This document shows positions 25,601-38,600 of a stretch of 64,000 nucleotides of DNA, one piece after another. The translations under genes and the position numbers were made by a program. The DNA comes from Aradus depressus (lineage: Eukaryota; Arthropoda; Insecta; Hemiptera; Aradidae), in the NCBI GenBank assembly GCA_963662175.1, contig OY759226.1, forward strand, positions 24,350,446-24,414,445. The letters run 5' to 3'. Position 1 is the first letter of the stretch, and every line of letters starts with the position of its first letter. Under the pieces are notes generated by a model. That model was given only the letters and a program-made list of their open reading frames with translations, was not told the origin of the DNA and ran no database searches.

Positions 25601-28600
25601 AGACCCTTAGCTTTGCCACACATTTCTCTAATCTTAATGGATTAATGAATGTGTTAATTGATATATTTATATCCCTTCCAAATTGTTTTATTGTTTCTTT
25701 ACAATTCTCTGGTAGTGGATTAAAACAGAATAATCCCCTTGAAGAATGTGAATTTTGTCCTTCACTGATATTAGATACAAGATTGACTTCTCCAATAGCC
25801 AGTTGTTTTCACAAATCTTAATATATAATTTATTATTTTTTAATTTAATCCATTTTAAAAAATTTTAATTTTTGTTTGTCTATAGGTGTCGAACGAGTAC
25901 AAAGACCTTCTCAGCCGAGCCAACTCCTTATCCGACAAGCTCTCTGGACTGTCTGCCAAACAGCGAGACTACAACCAGGCTCTGGAGAGAGTCAAACAAT
26001 GGATGAACACCGCTGAGCCCAGAGCTAATAAGGTGAGTCTTGTCTTCATTCAACGTCCCCAGCTCTACAATGTATAGTGCAAGATATGTGATCGGGCACA
26101 AATGTTTTGTTAAGTTTACCGACTCCTGGTTCCAAAAATAAAAAAAAAAAATCTCTGTGAACAGGATGATAGATAGATAGATGATAGATATGATTTTTAA
26201 GGGCAAATAACTGCAAGGTTATCATCGCCCTTCAAATGTAGTAAAACAAATAGCAATAATAAACTGAGAGGCCCAGATCGGACAAAGGAAAGGCCGATAA
26301 CAAGACCGAGGGCACCAAGCAGGCGCGACCCAAACCCGGCCAGGGGGCAAGGAGCAGCACCCCAAGGTCACTCTCTGCAAAGAGTGAACAGGATAATTTA
26401 TAATGGATAATAATTTTCAGGCAACGGGATGGGGTGATTGGGGAGATTTATCTAAAAAAACCAAATAATTGGCTGTGTAATCAACTTGAAATTTATTATG
26501 AGGATTTAGAGTCAAAACTGATGAAACTGGCTGCACCTTTAATACAAAGTGTGGTTACGCCCCGTCTAATTTTCGCCGAAACCCATCAGATATCAGTTAA
26601 GACAAGGAAGATCATCTAAAATTTTAAATTTATTGAAATTTACTTGTTTAAAAGGGGTGGGAGGGGAGGGGGGGGGGGGGATCTCCAACTGAATTGGGTT
26701 TTATCATTATTATTCTTGCATCTTATCTAGAGAAAGAGAAAGAGTGTGTATAAGAAAGTAAAGTGGGGACTTAACTCAAAAAGCTGGCAATGTAATAAAT
26801 GAATTGACATTTTATATGTAAATCCAGAGGGCGCCGGTAGCTCAGTGGTATGCGTGCTTGCCTTCTAAGCTCAAGATCGTGGGTTCGAAACCCAACCGAG
26901 GCCCATAGTTTATTTTATCTGGAAGGTAAAATAAACTTAAACACGCCGTCCTTTCGGATGGGACGTTAAGCGATGGTCCCGAGCCTGTACGAAGTCAGGT
27001 ATTCGTTAAAAACCCCTACCCTAGGTGAATAAAAAATGTAGGGTAGGCAAAACTTAAGACTCCCACAGTAGAGTCGGGCTCATGTCCACCAGAGTGACGA
27101 AAGAGCGCTCTGGTAGTAGGCGATATGACCTAGTAGTTAAAGCCCGGGCATGAGTCATAAAATCTAACCTATATGTAAATCCAGAACCACATAAAGACGA
27201 TACCTGTCGATTTTCAATCGAAATCGGCGGAAGGGGAGGACCTCAATTCAATGATACGGAAAACTGTCGATGTAATGTATCAACACGAAATTTAGTATAG
27301 GGATTCGGGATCCTTGAATAAGACACATGTTGTTATTTAACAAAATCGGTAAATTGGTTTGACAGGGAGAGCGAAAACTTAATTGATTGAGGAAGTACAT
27401 AGCCGGTGATACACCAACGACTTTATTGATTTTTTTTTTGTACAACTCAACAATTATTATGTGTCTTGGTAATAATATATAATATTTTGTGAAACTATTA
27501 CTGTATTTTTTTTGCGCAGGCGGTATCTGAACCCTTGGCTGCTGATCCTCATGGTCTGGAAGAACAACTCAATCGTGCCAAAACACTCAATAATGAATTT
27601 TTGGCTCAGGGACGTCTCATTGATAACCTGAAACAGGTACTGAAAAATATAATATTCATTTGTTTTTTCACTAAGAAGAGATTATGAAAAACAGTATGTA
27701 ATGTGTTGGAATGAAGAGAGATAAACCAACAAATTATGTTTTGAAAAATATGTTGTACATCAGATAAATAATACCGTGAAACTTATAATTCATTTTTATT
27801 AAAACATATGTATAAATTATGATGTGGTACTACGAAATGCACTGCGAACTACTCACAAACCCATCTCTCATGTTACTAGATGTGAGTATACATTTAGCTC
27901 CGTAGTTATAGAAAACTAATAAAAGAAGTAATGATAGAAAGAATTTTAGTTAAGGAAAAAGGAATACATTTGAAGGGCACAGAGGAAAAACCCCGTCAGT
28001 CAAAAAAAGCTGATTTTTAGAAAAACGCATTTGAATGTTTTTTCATATCATGGGGCTCAAAAAATGAACAAAAATAAACCCAAAAACATCTAATTAAATT
28101 AGTAACTTATATTTTTACAATTAAAATGTTAAAAAAATATAAGTACATGTTAGGTTAGGTTAGGTTTTATGACTCATGGCCGGGCTTTAACTACGAGGTC
28201 ATATCGCCTACTACCAGAGCGCTCTTTCGTTCACTCTGGTGGACATGAGCCCGACTCTACTGTGGGAGTCCTAAATTTTGCCTACCCTAAATTTTTTATT
28301 CATCTAGGGTAGGGGTCTTTAACGAGTACCTGACATCGTACAGGCTCGGGACCATCGCTTAACGTCCCATCCGAAGGACGGCGTGCTTAAGTTTATTTTT
28401 TTTTGAAAACACTGTCTGAACTTAAGTTTTGGTAAAAAATCCTCGCCTCTGGTTTTTGCAAAAACTGTGGTAAATGGAGAAGATCGCGATGTTTCGCAGC
28501 TTTTACTGGAAGTTTTCCACTATACAAATTTCGCAGTGGTTCAACAGGAGTGGATGTGTCGTTGAGTTTTCTTCTTGGGGTTATTACGCCGAGGTGTTTT

Positions 28601-29618
28601 TTTCTTTAGGGATGAAGAAGTATATTTCCCAAAAAAAGATGGTTTATAAAACACAAGATCTTTCCCAGTTGCTGAAATTTTCAACATTCTCAGTGACAAC
28701 ATGATGGCAAAGATGACCGTTTGGAGCGCCTTGTTATTGACTCCCGGGGTTCTTCCATACACGCCCATTGACTGACGGGATTTTTCCCCAGTACCGCGTA
28801 TTTTCAAATGAATATTTCAGCTGACATACGGGGTTTTTACGAAATGATGATCGACTATTCGAAAAGTACACTACATCAACCACTAGATGGCATCATTGTT
28901 CCATTTTCTTGAAAAAACTGACTGACGGGGTTTTTCCCCTGTACCCTTCATTTGAATTTATACATGGCAATAAACAAAAAAACTTCAATAATATACAGAG
29001 AGGTGTACAAAATATGAATAAATTACTATCTAATTAATGAATAAATAAAAGTTTTAGCATAATGCTACTACATATAATAATAATGAAAATTTCCCTGAAT
29101 ATAAATAACAGTTATATGTTACAAGTTGCATTTACTTTAAATAATATTTTAAATTTACATTTGAACGATTTTATTCACTTCTTTAGTTACGTATTTAGGT
29201 TAGCAATAGTTTTATTAAATAATTGCTTTGGTTAATAGTGACGGGCTATCTACTGGTTGAGGTGGCGACCGTTGGCACTTTAAACGATCAGAAGGGGGGC
29301 TTCATTCGACTTAAATATCCAAGGTCGCCAGGTTCATTGAGAAATATATCGACCCCCCCTCTCCACACTCCTTATTATTTATTTAATTTTAATTTTTTTT
29401 TTTTTTTTTTTCATTAAAAAAAAGATGCTACAAGAAAGAAGGTGGATAAAATTCTTATCTAGGATTGAATATGTTGAGGACTTTGTTAATGGAGACGTGA
29501 ACTTGTTTGCAAATGACCTCGAAAGATTGGGAATATAATGAGGATATTAGAGGAAGCGAACGGCTAAAAATAAAGACAAGCTACCAGCAACTTATATATT
29601 TTGTCTTAACACCAACGG

Positions 29619-29672
<54 letters not shown>

Positions 29673-32600
29673 TTTTTTAATTAGAGGTACCTAGAAAACC
29701 GGTCCACTTTTTCTTGAAATTGTACTAGTGATGCCATCTGTTGGTTCACGGCTCAAACTTTCAGAGGTCAGAGTTGTCAAATTATTTCAATATCAGTCAG
29801 ATTGAAAGTGAAAAATACAAGTTGTAAAGAAGAAAGCACTTTGATTTAGTCGCCACTCAAATTGGCAACAATATGTAAAACTTTGCCGTTTATGTCAAAC
29901 TGTATCATATACTGAAAATTTATCTATTGATTTTATGCCAAATTAGCCCAAAAGAAAGAGGAGATTAGGGAGGCTTAATGCAAAAACTCTAATAATTACC
30001 GTTATAATGAATCTAAAACCCGTAAGGATGACAGTTGTTAATTTTCAGGGAAATCGACCGGAAAGAAGGGAGGGATCAGAGAGGGTTCAACTCGAAAATC
30101 CCAATGACTGACGATATAATGAATGTATCGACATGAAATTTCATATTTAAAGTCAAAACCCCATGAGAACAATACCTGTAAATTTTCAGCGAATTCAGCC
30201 GAAGGAAATGGGGTTTTAGGAGAGGCTGCTCAAATGTAATGAATTATCGACACAAAATTTGAGTTGAGGGTTTATAAGTCCATGTATAAGTCAACTATTG
30301 ATTATTAGCTCAAACGGTTGACTTTAGGAAGTTGGAGAAAGTTGAAAAAGTTAATTGACTAATTTTGTTCTGAGGAAGTTCTTTGTCTGTGATTCACCGA
30401 CGACCATTTTTTTGTCTTGTTCTCAATAACCTGTTACATTACATCCTATTTCTATTTCAGGCTCTGGACTCGTTGTCTCGATCTCTCGACTCCAATTCCT
30501 TGGCTCCTCTAGAGGCCCAGACGTTGGATCTCACCTCTCGCTACAGCTCTTTGTCGGAGGCCCTCAGTGCTCGTTGTGGACTTCTTGAGTCCGCCCTTGC
30601 CCACTCCCAGGGTGTGGAGGACTCATTGGACAAGGTCACTCAGTGGCTATCCTCCGCAGAAAATAGTCTCAAGTGAGTATTCAACGACTCTTTTTAATGT
30701 TCATGAAAACAGGCGCCTCTTCAACCTGATAATGCACACTGCGTATTTGTTCGACAGGATAGTCTACAAATGCTTGTTTTCTGAAGTTTGACCAGGATTC
30801 CCAGAAACAGAGAACTTCAAAGTCTAAAAAATGTCAGGGAAAATATCAGGAAATTTTTTATTTTGTAGAAAATATATATAGTCGTATATTACCAGAGTGC
30901 TCTATAGGATATGAGCTCGACACTACTATGGGAGTTCTAAATTTGCCCTACCCATGTTTATTAACCTAGGGTAGAGGTCTTTAACGAGTACCTGACATCG
31001 TACAAGCTCGAGACCATCGCTTAACTTCCCATCCGAAGGACTGCGTCCTTTAAGAGCTTCTGCCGAGTTTTGAACCCGCGATCTCGAGCTCAGTAAGCTA
31101 ACATGCAGACCACTGAACTACATGGCGCCCTCGTCTAGCATATATAATTTTAGACTATTATATATATAATTCTCCACTCCGCCTAATTATACTTTAACTT
31201 AAACTCGTAAGTTTTTATATTGAGTTCAATTAATTTTCGTAACGTGTTTTATTTCCTCTAGTTGCTTTTCTCTTTTTTTAAATAGTTTTTTTTAGTACTA
31301 GTTTACTCTGGTGCATCTAATTATAAATTAATTATTGTATTAATATGGTGCACTAGGACGTCGTGTTTTAATTATTTGCATTTTTTTTTGACAACTGAGG
31401 TCATTAGCGCCTGCACAACTTGGATATTCGCTCGGTGGGGGCACCTTCAGTGCGGCCGTCAGAGCACAGAGAGCAGCAGCCTATGGTACCACTCCGTACT
31501 CCTTTACATCGGGGTTCTCTCCCTGTCACTTCAAGAGCGGCAGAGGGTGGAGAGTACCCACCTCATATTATATTTTATTATATAAATCGATATTCCGCAA
31601 GAATTGCAGTTACTGCATATTTGCAATTAAAACAGTGTTTATAACGTTAAAACATAGTTATGACGATTTGTTTATTCAGTACATTGTTTAACATTTATTT
31701 TATTTATTGTTTATATTTGTTTGTTATTTTGCTGTACAGAGCTCTGAGTCGTCCAGCCTCCCTGCTAAAGGACCGTCTTGACGAACAGACAAGAGAGGTA
31801 CGACTTCTCATGTCAGACATAGAGACACACCGTGGCTCCGTGGACACGGTTGTTGAACAGGCTAAGTCACTTCTCTCTGGAGGCGGTGTGAATCATCGAC
31901 TGGCGAAGAGAGTGGACACCAAACTGAAGGATGTTCTGTCAAGGTAAGAGGATGTCTAGCGTGTTAGGAGCTACAGTTGAGAGAAGTACCACTTGCGCCG
32001 ACAGCTCTCCAACGCTCGTCTGTAGCTAACATTTTCTGCACTGGAAAAAATAAAAATAAAATAATAAAATAAAGTGTGTCTACTAACCAGGAAATAAAAC
32101 GTTCATACATAAGAAGTAATAACAATAGATATAAAATTTAAATGAATTAAAAATACAAAGGGGGACAGCTACGACTTTGCCGCAATCGACGACGTAGAAC
32201 TGTATCTAGTATATTCTCTTTTTCAAATTAAAACAAAACAAATCTTTCTTATTTTATTTATTTCATATAAATTTATGCTATATACATTTCATGGTAACTA
32301 TCATAATCGATTATTAATTAATTTCACTAGAAGTAGAATTAGCTGTATTTTTGTTGTCAATTGTGTAGTACGATTTGTTATAAAACAAGTTTCAATCCTT
32401 CGTCTTTCATAAATAATATATATTACAAATGAAGTAAATACATAACTCATCCTTCTCTTTCAAGAGTTTTTCAAGTTTGGTATATTACGGATTGATGGCT
32501 GTTCGCGACTCTTCTACTAAATTTGAGACAAAATCATTCGGGATTTCGCCTATTTTTTTGTTTTTATGCTGCCATATTTAAGGGATGAAAGATAAAGGAT

Positions 32601-35600
32601 TGAAACTTGTTTTATAATAAATCGTTCTACACATTCTTTCTATCGGCGTTTGGTTCATTATTCTACGATTATTATTTTAAGAGATATAAGCTCTCAAATT
32701 GTGACACATTTTCGTGACGCACTTTAACCCCCTATAAGGCCGGGAAAGACGAAGTTCTATGTCAAAAAAAAATAAGTGTATATTCCTGAATTTTAAGTTT
32801 CATACCAAAAATTTTACATACTACATGGGAAAAGTTGAGCCATTAAACAGCTAGCTATTGTTGATCCAGATGATAGAGAGACCTAGCGCTCCGGGACACC
32901 TAGTGGGCGTTTCAAGTAACGGCACTACCGGGCAACTCTATTTAGGCATTGGGCTGAGGCTAAATGAGTAGCCATTTCGGTCAAGACTGCCTCAACCTTC
33001 TTCTCTTCTGTTCGTTGAAATTGAATTTGTCTGTCTCTTTGTCAAACTTTTTTTTTTATACAAAATTTATTTAAAAGAAAGTTAATAAAATCATTACTTT
33101 TCTTGTGTATTGTATTCTAATTTTATGTTTTGAAAATTTTAGATTTGAAAAACTATCAGAAAGAGCTCGACAACGTTCAGAGCTCCTGACTGACATTTCC
33201 ACCAGTCTCACTTCATTCTCTACTCAGGCCTCTGAGGCGGAACAGTGGCTGTCTGAAGCCACTGACTTCTTAGCTACTGATACATCTGTAAGTTTTGCCT
33301 ACTCTCTAATTTTTAGCTTACTTTTCAAATATTTGGATATATATGTATATATATATACCGGATGTCTCAGTTAACCTGTCCCTCTCATGTAAAAGTTATA
33401 CGTTTGAGAATATCAAAATGAAACGCAGGGGCTCCTGAGTGACTAATCTGAAGTTGCTTTTAGGAGTATTGTCGACTGTGAAACTTGCTCCAGTTTTTCT
33501 CCAGCGTAAACAGCTCTGGAATTTTTCAATGAGAAGTGACATTTTTTATGACGGATTCAAAACAGGAAAATGAATTCTAGGAACAATTTAGAGGAAGCAC
33601 TTTTTTTATTTTCTTTCATCCTGTTGGTGGTAATTGCAGAAAACAATGAAAACAAGAGTTTATTGTTCATCGAAATGAGACAGGTGTCCAAGAAGGTGCT
33701 TGAAATAAAACTTGTGGAGGATAGAAGTTTCTTGAAGAAAATGTGTTTCTTGAGCTGCAAAACGATCTTCTGAAACAGATAAGAGGGAGGGGGGAACGGT
33801 GACTCCCTTACCACAGCCACCTCTTACCCGCTGAATATTGTGGGACACACACACACATACACACACACATTTGTGTCATACATTATCAAATTGCCTCCCT
33901 CTTGCGTTGAAGCAACGAACTATTTCTGTTCGTTGGGAAATTTCTGTTTTCTGCGATTACCACCAACAGGATGAAAGAAAATCAAAAAGTGCTTCCTCTA
34001 AATTGTTCCTAGAATTCATTTTCCTGTTTGGAATCCGTCATAAAAAAATATCACTTCTCATTCAAAATTCCAGAGCTGTTTACGCTGGAGCAAAACTGAA
34101 GCAGGTTACACAGTCGACAATACTCCTACAAGAAACTTCAGATTAGTCACTCACGAGCCCCTGCGTTTCATTTTGATACTCTCAAAAGTATACATGGGGG
34201 GGAGGGGGGGGGGGACGGGTTAACTGAGACAAATATATATATACATAAAATTTTGATTGCAACCTATGTATAATATAATTTATGTTTATAGGTTGAAAAT
34301 TTGCTAAAAGAACGAGAGATTCGTCGAGAGTCTATTGAGAAAGTTCTTCGGGATGGTCGAACTCTGGTCTCGAAAAAAGACGTTACGGACACTGGACATG
34401 TTCGTGACAGAATCAAGGTGAGAAGTCTGTTCTTAATGCTGAACTTTGTATTATATTATTATTTATTGTCACTCACATCGAGGTCGGACTATCGATAGCT
34501 TGACACCACTAATAACTACTGTTAATCATTTATCAATATTAACCTAACTTTATATTTTTCACCAGAATATTGAAAGCAGCTGGAGAGAACTCAACTCCCT
34601 TCTTGATGAGAGACAGCGGCTTCTCAAGGCTCGAGGAGAACAGGCTCAGACCTACGAGAAACTCAGAGATCAGGTATTTGTTGTTATTGTTCATATATAT
34701 TTTTACGAACTGTTTGAATACAATTGAATATTAAATAATAAAAACAAAGAATTTCAGTAACGTTTACATTGTAGTATTCCTAAAAACATATGTACATACA
34801 GTGTACCGGTTTGGGCGTACGCCATTGTCATCACACAGTTCAACAGCATTTAACGCCTGTTGACGCTAGTGGGTTGATTAAAGAGTTCAATTAGTTGTTA
34901 TATAATCATTTATTCATAAATTATTTATTTATATATTTTTCATTTAATACATTTTTTTTTTTCAAAAATTCGAAGCGATTTCAAAGGAATTTTATGTTTT
35001 CTGATCTCTAGATTCCAAATATGCAAAAAAAAATCTTTGAATTGCATAACTCCCGATAGAATGAATATATCGACACGAAATTTTATATGTGTACTCAGAA
35101 CCGTCTAGGGACGACACCTATTGTTTTTCAGCCAAATCGATCAAGGGGGAGGATGATTAGGGGGGAGGCTTAACATAAAAACTCTAAAAACTGCCTATAG
35201 AATGAATGTATCGACACGAAATTTTATATGTGTGGTCAAAACCTCATGAGGACAACACCTATAGATTTTCAGCCAAATCGATCATAGGAGAGGGGGATGA
35301 GAGGAGAGACTTGACTCAAATACTCTAATAATTGTCGTTATAATGAATTTATCGATATGAAATTTCATATTTAAAGTCAAAACGCAATGAGGACATAATA
35401 TGTCAAATTTTAGCAATATCGGCTGAGGAGAAGGAGGGTTAGGGGAGGTGGGGGTTCAACTCAAAAACCCTAATAACTGCCGATGTAATGAATGTATCTA
35501 CACGAAATTTAGTATGAGGATTGAGGAGCCCCTATGTAAGTCAACTGTTGAATATTAGCGTAAAAGATCTACTGGTTTTGGAGGGGGGAGGGGGGGGGGG

Positions 35601-38600
35601 GGGCGAAAAGTTAATTAATTCGTTCTGGGAAAGTACATTGCCGGTGGATCACGGACTATTTTTTTTCCCCCCTTTTGTTTAATGTACCTGTATATAACGT
35701 GTGATAATTGCTGTTTCAGGTTCTGGCCTGGCTTCAGTCCATGGAGTCTCGTATAAGTTCCCTGGAGCCTACCGCACTTCACATGGAGGTTCTGAAAAGA
35801 CAAGCCGAAGAGATCAAGGTGAAATACATTTAATTTATTTTTTATTCTTAAAAAATGGCCAAAAAAAAAGTTATTTGATGCCTTCTGGCAGAATAATTAT
35901 GTCGTTATTCTGTTTTCCTTACATAATATTCCCAATTAATGACAATCATTCACTGAAATTGTCAGGTTCAGAGATATTGCCAAGACCTCGCGAAAACTTT
36001 ATTTATTCGCTCTACAGTTGGAAATATCTTTCTGTTCCTTGTTTGTCGTGAATACATAATAATTTATAGCTAATTTAAACGCACTCAGTTGATTAGTATA
36101 TTATATATTTATATATATTTTTAGTTTTCAGTCACCCAATTATATTCTTTAGTCTGGGAACACTAAAATTGTTATATAATAGATTGACTATAAAATTATA
36201 AAATTGATTGTTTATTGTGTAAGAAGATTTTGAAAGTATAATAATACATTTGACAGTTATATTCTCCCATTTTTAAGTACTCCCAAGATCAGTTCCTAAG
36301 GGCGCCGGTAGCTCAGTGCATGTGCTTGCTTACTGAGCTCAAGATCGCGGATTCGAGACCCGGCCGAGGCCCTTAGTCGTATTTTTATCTTGGAGGTAAA
36401 CTAAACTCGAGCATGCCGGCCTTCGAAAATTTAGGGTAGGCAAAATTTAAGACTTCCATAGTAGAGTAGGACTCATGATCACACCAGAGTGACGAAAGAG
36501 CGCTCTGGTAGTAGGCGATATGAACTAGTAGTTAAAGCTTGAGTCATATTAACTAAACTAACATCAGTTCCTCATGTATATTTATCTTTTTATTATAATG
36601 AGAATTGTTATAAAATTTGTATCTACTCATAAAATAATCTCCGTCAGTAATAAAATGGACCATCAACATAAGTATATAAAAAGAGAAATATACATATAAA
36701 GACAGAAACTAAAAATTAATGAGACATTGTTGGTGGGAGTACAAAACATAAATGGGATATTATAATATGGCTGTTAAAATAACAAGTATTTCTCTAATAT
36801 TGATGTCAATTCAATTATTATTTAAAAAAATACATAAACATACGTATTGCCAAAACAAAAATGTATTTTTTTTCACTATCGACTGCTTACTTTCAGTGTT
36901 GACTATTTAATTTTCACACTTTCCCTGAACTTGAATTTGTTGTTGTTTCAGCCATTAATCAAAGAACACAAAGATTATGGTATTACAATCGACCGACTGT
37001 TTGACGTTGGCTCTTCTCTTGAGTCGATGGCACGTTCTGAGTCGCCTACCAGACGGCGAAGTAGTGCCAGTCCTGTCAAGAGACTCTCCTCTTCTTCTTG
37101 TAAGTAATTCAATGGAATCCATCTTTATTGAGGATTTGGTGTAAGAATGAATGAAAGAGACTTTATTTTAATAAAGTTACAACTTGTTATTATGGAGGTA
37201 TTTAGTGGTTATAGAATACATAGATGCAGGATTTTGAAATAACCAGCTTTTTCTGTCAGCTTTTTAAATAACCTGCTTTCTCTGTAAGCTTTTTAAATAA
37301 CTTTATATACACGGTTACACGCCTTTCAAAAAAGGGCGCCGGTAGCTCAGTGGTATGCGTGCTTGACTTCTGAGCTCAAGAACATGGTTTCAAAACCCGG
37401 CCGAGGCCTTTAATTTATTTTATCTGAGAAGTAAAATAAACTTAAGGACGACGTCCTTCGGATGGGACGTTAAGCGATGGTCCCGAGTCTGTACGATGTC
37501 AGCTACTCGTTAAAAAACCCTACCGTAGGTGAATAAACATTTAGGTGAGGCAAAATTTAGGACTCCCAGAGTAGAGTCGGGCTCATGTCCACCAGAGTGA
37601 CGAAAGAGCGCTCTGGTAGTATGCGAAATTGTAGTTGAAGCCTGGGCATGAGTCATAATAACTTGACTACTGTTTTTAATGATCACATGGTGGATACATT
37701 TTAGCCATAAACTTTTATCATGAAGTGTATATTGGAGATTGACTCAAAATTCGTCAATTTTTGGTTTGTCGCAAATGAGGTAAGAAAAATGATCTCTTCA
37801 TTCAGGAAAAACGACACTTCTCGGGTTCCAATATATTAGAAACTAGAAAGAAAAACGTACAAGCCCTCATTACTTCAAAATAGTTATTTCAAATTACAGT
37901 AATTTTTCCGTGTCGTTTTACCGACATTCATGATTTTTGATTTGTGTCACTTCTGAAGCGGGGGTGCGATATAATGATAAGTTTTAGAGACGGAAAAATT
38001 AACTTTTGAAAAATGTCCGAATGGGTGAAACGTTAACCGATTTGTAAAAAATAAATATATTTAGAAGGCCGTGAGGTCAATGAAGTGCTGTTTATTAACC
38101 AACTTTTTAATGTTGAATTCTAAAAATAATTTTATATATTTAAAAGAAATATCAAATTTTAAATAATCTTGACAGATTGTTGGGATGAAAACTGGCGCAT
38201 AATGTGAATTATGTAATTTATTAATGTCAAGGGATATTAACAATAATTTATAAATTTAAGAGAATTATTATAAGAATTTTTACATAAAAAAAAAAAATTG
38301 TAGTTAATAAATATTGATATTTGTTTCTAGTGCTTCGCCGAAACTCTCAAGAAGGGTCTCCCAGCCCCACGAAATCTATATTTACCATCACGTCTCCTCT
38401 GAGTCAGGCCTCCAGCGGTTTTGGTAGTCGGCGTTCTTCACAGGACACCTACCATGTTGACGGTAAGCACCGCTTGTCTATCTTGCTCTTTTTTCCGAGA
38501 TTCCAGTAGTCCTTTATATAGTTATGTTATATTTGCACTGGCGAAGCTAAACTATTTATAGCCTTAGCATCCTTCATCCCTGTAGTTCTCCAAAAGTGCC

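Noticed and set aside
26829..26905. tRNA gene suggested by A and B boxes
   Set aside because: The sequence recurs about 20 times as the head of a SINE, the acceptor stem does not close and several copies are truncated.
28149..28166. Interstitial telomeric TTAGG array
   Set aside because: Only three units, and the same short tail is part of other SINE copies.
31376..31585. Plus-strand open frame in intron 17
   Set aside because: Less A+T-rich repeat-like sequence without a domain; a phrase is shared with 26195, pointing to a dispersed repeat.
35040..35560. CRISPR array, because of regularly spaced repeats
   Set aside because: Units of about 145 bp are diverged over their whole length with no unique spacers, in a eukaryotic intron.
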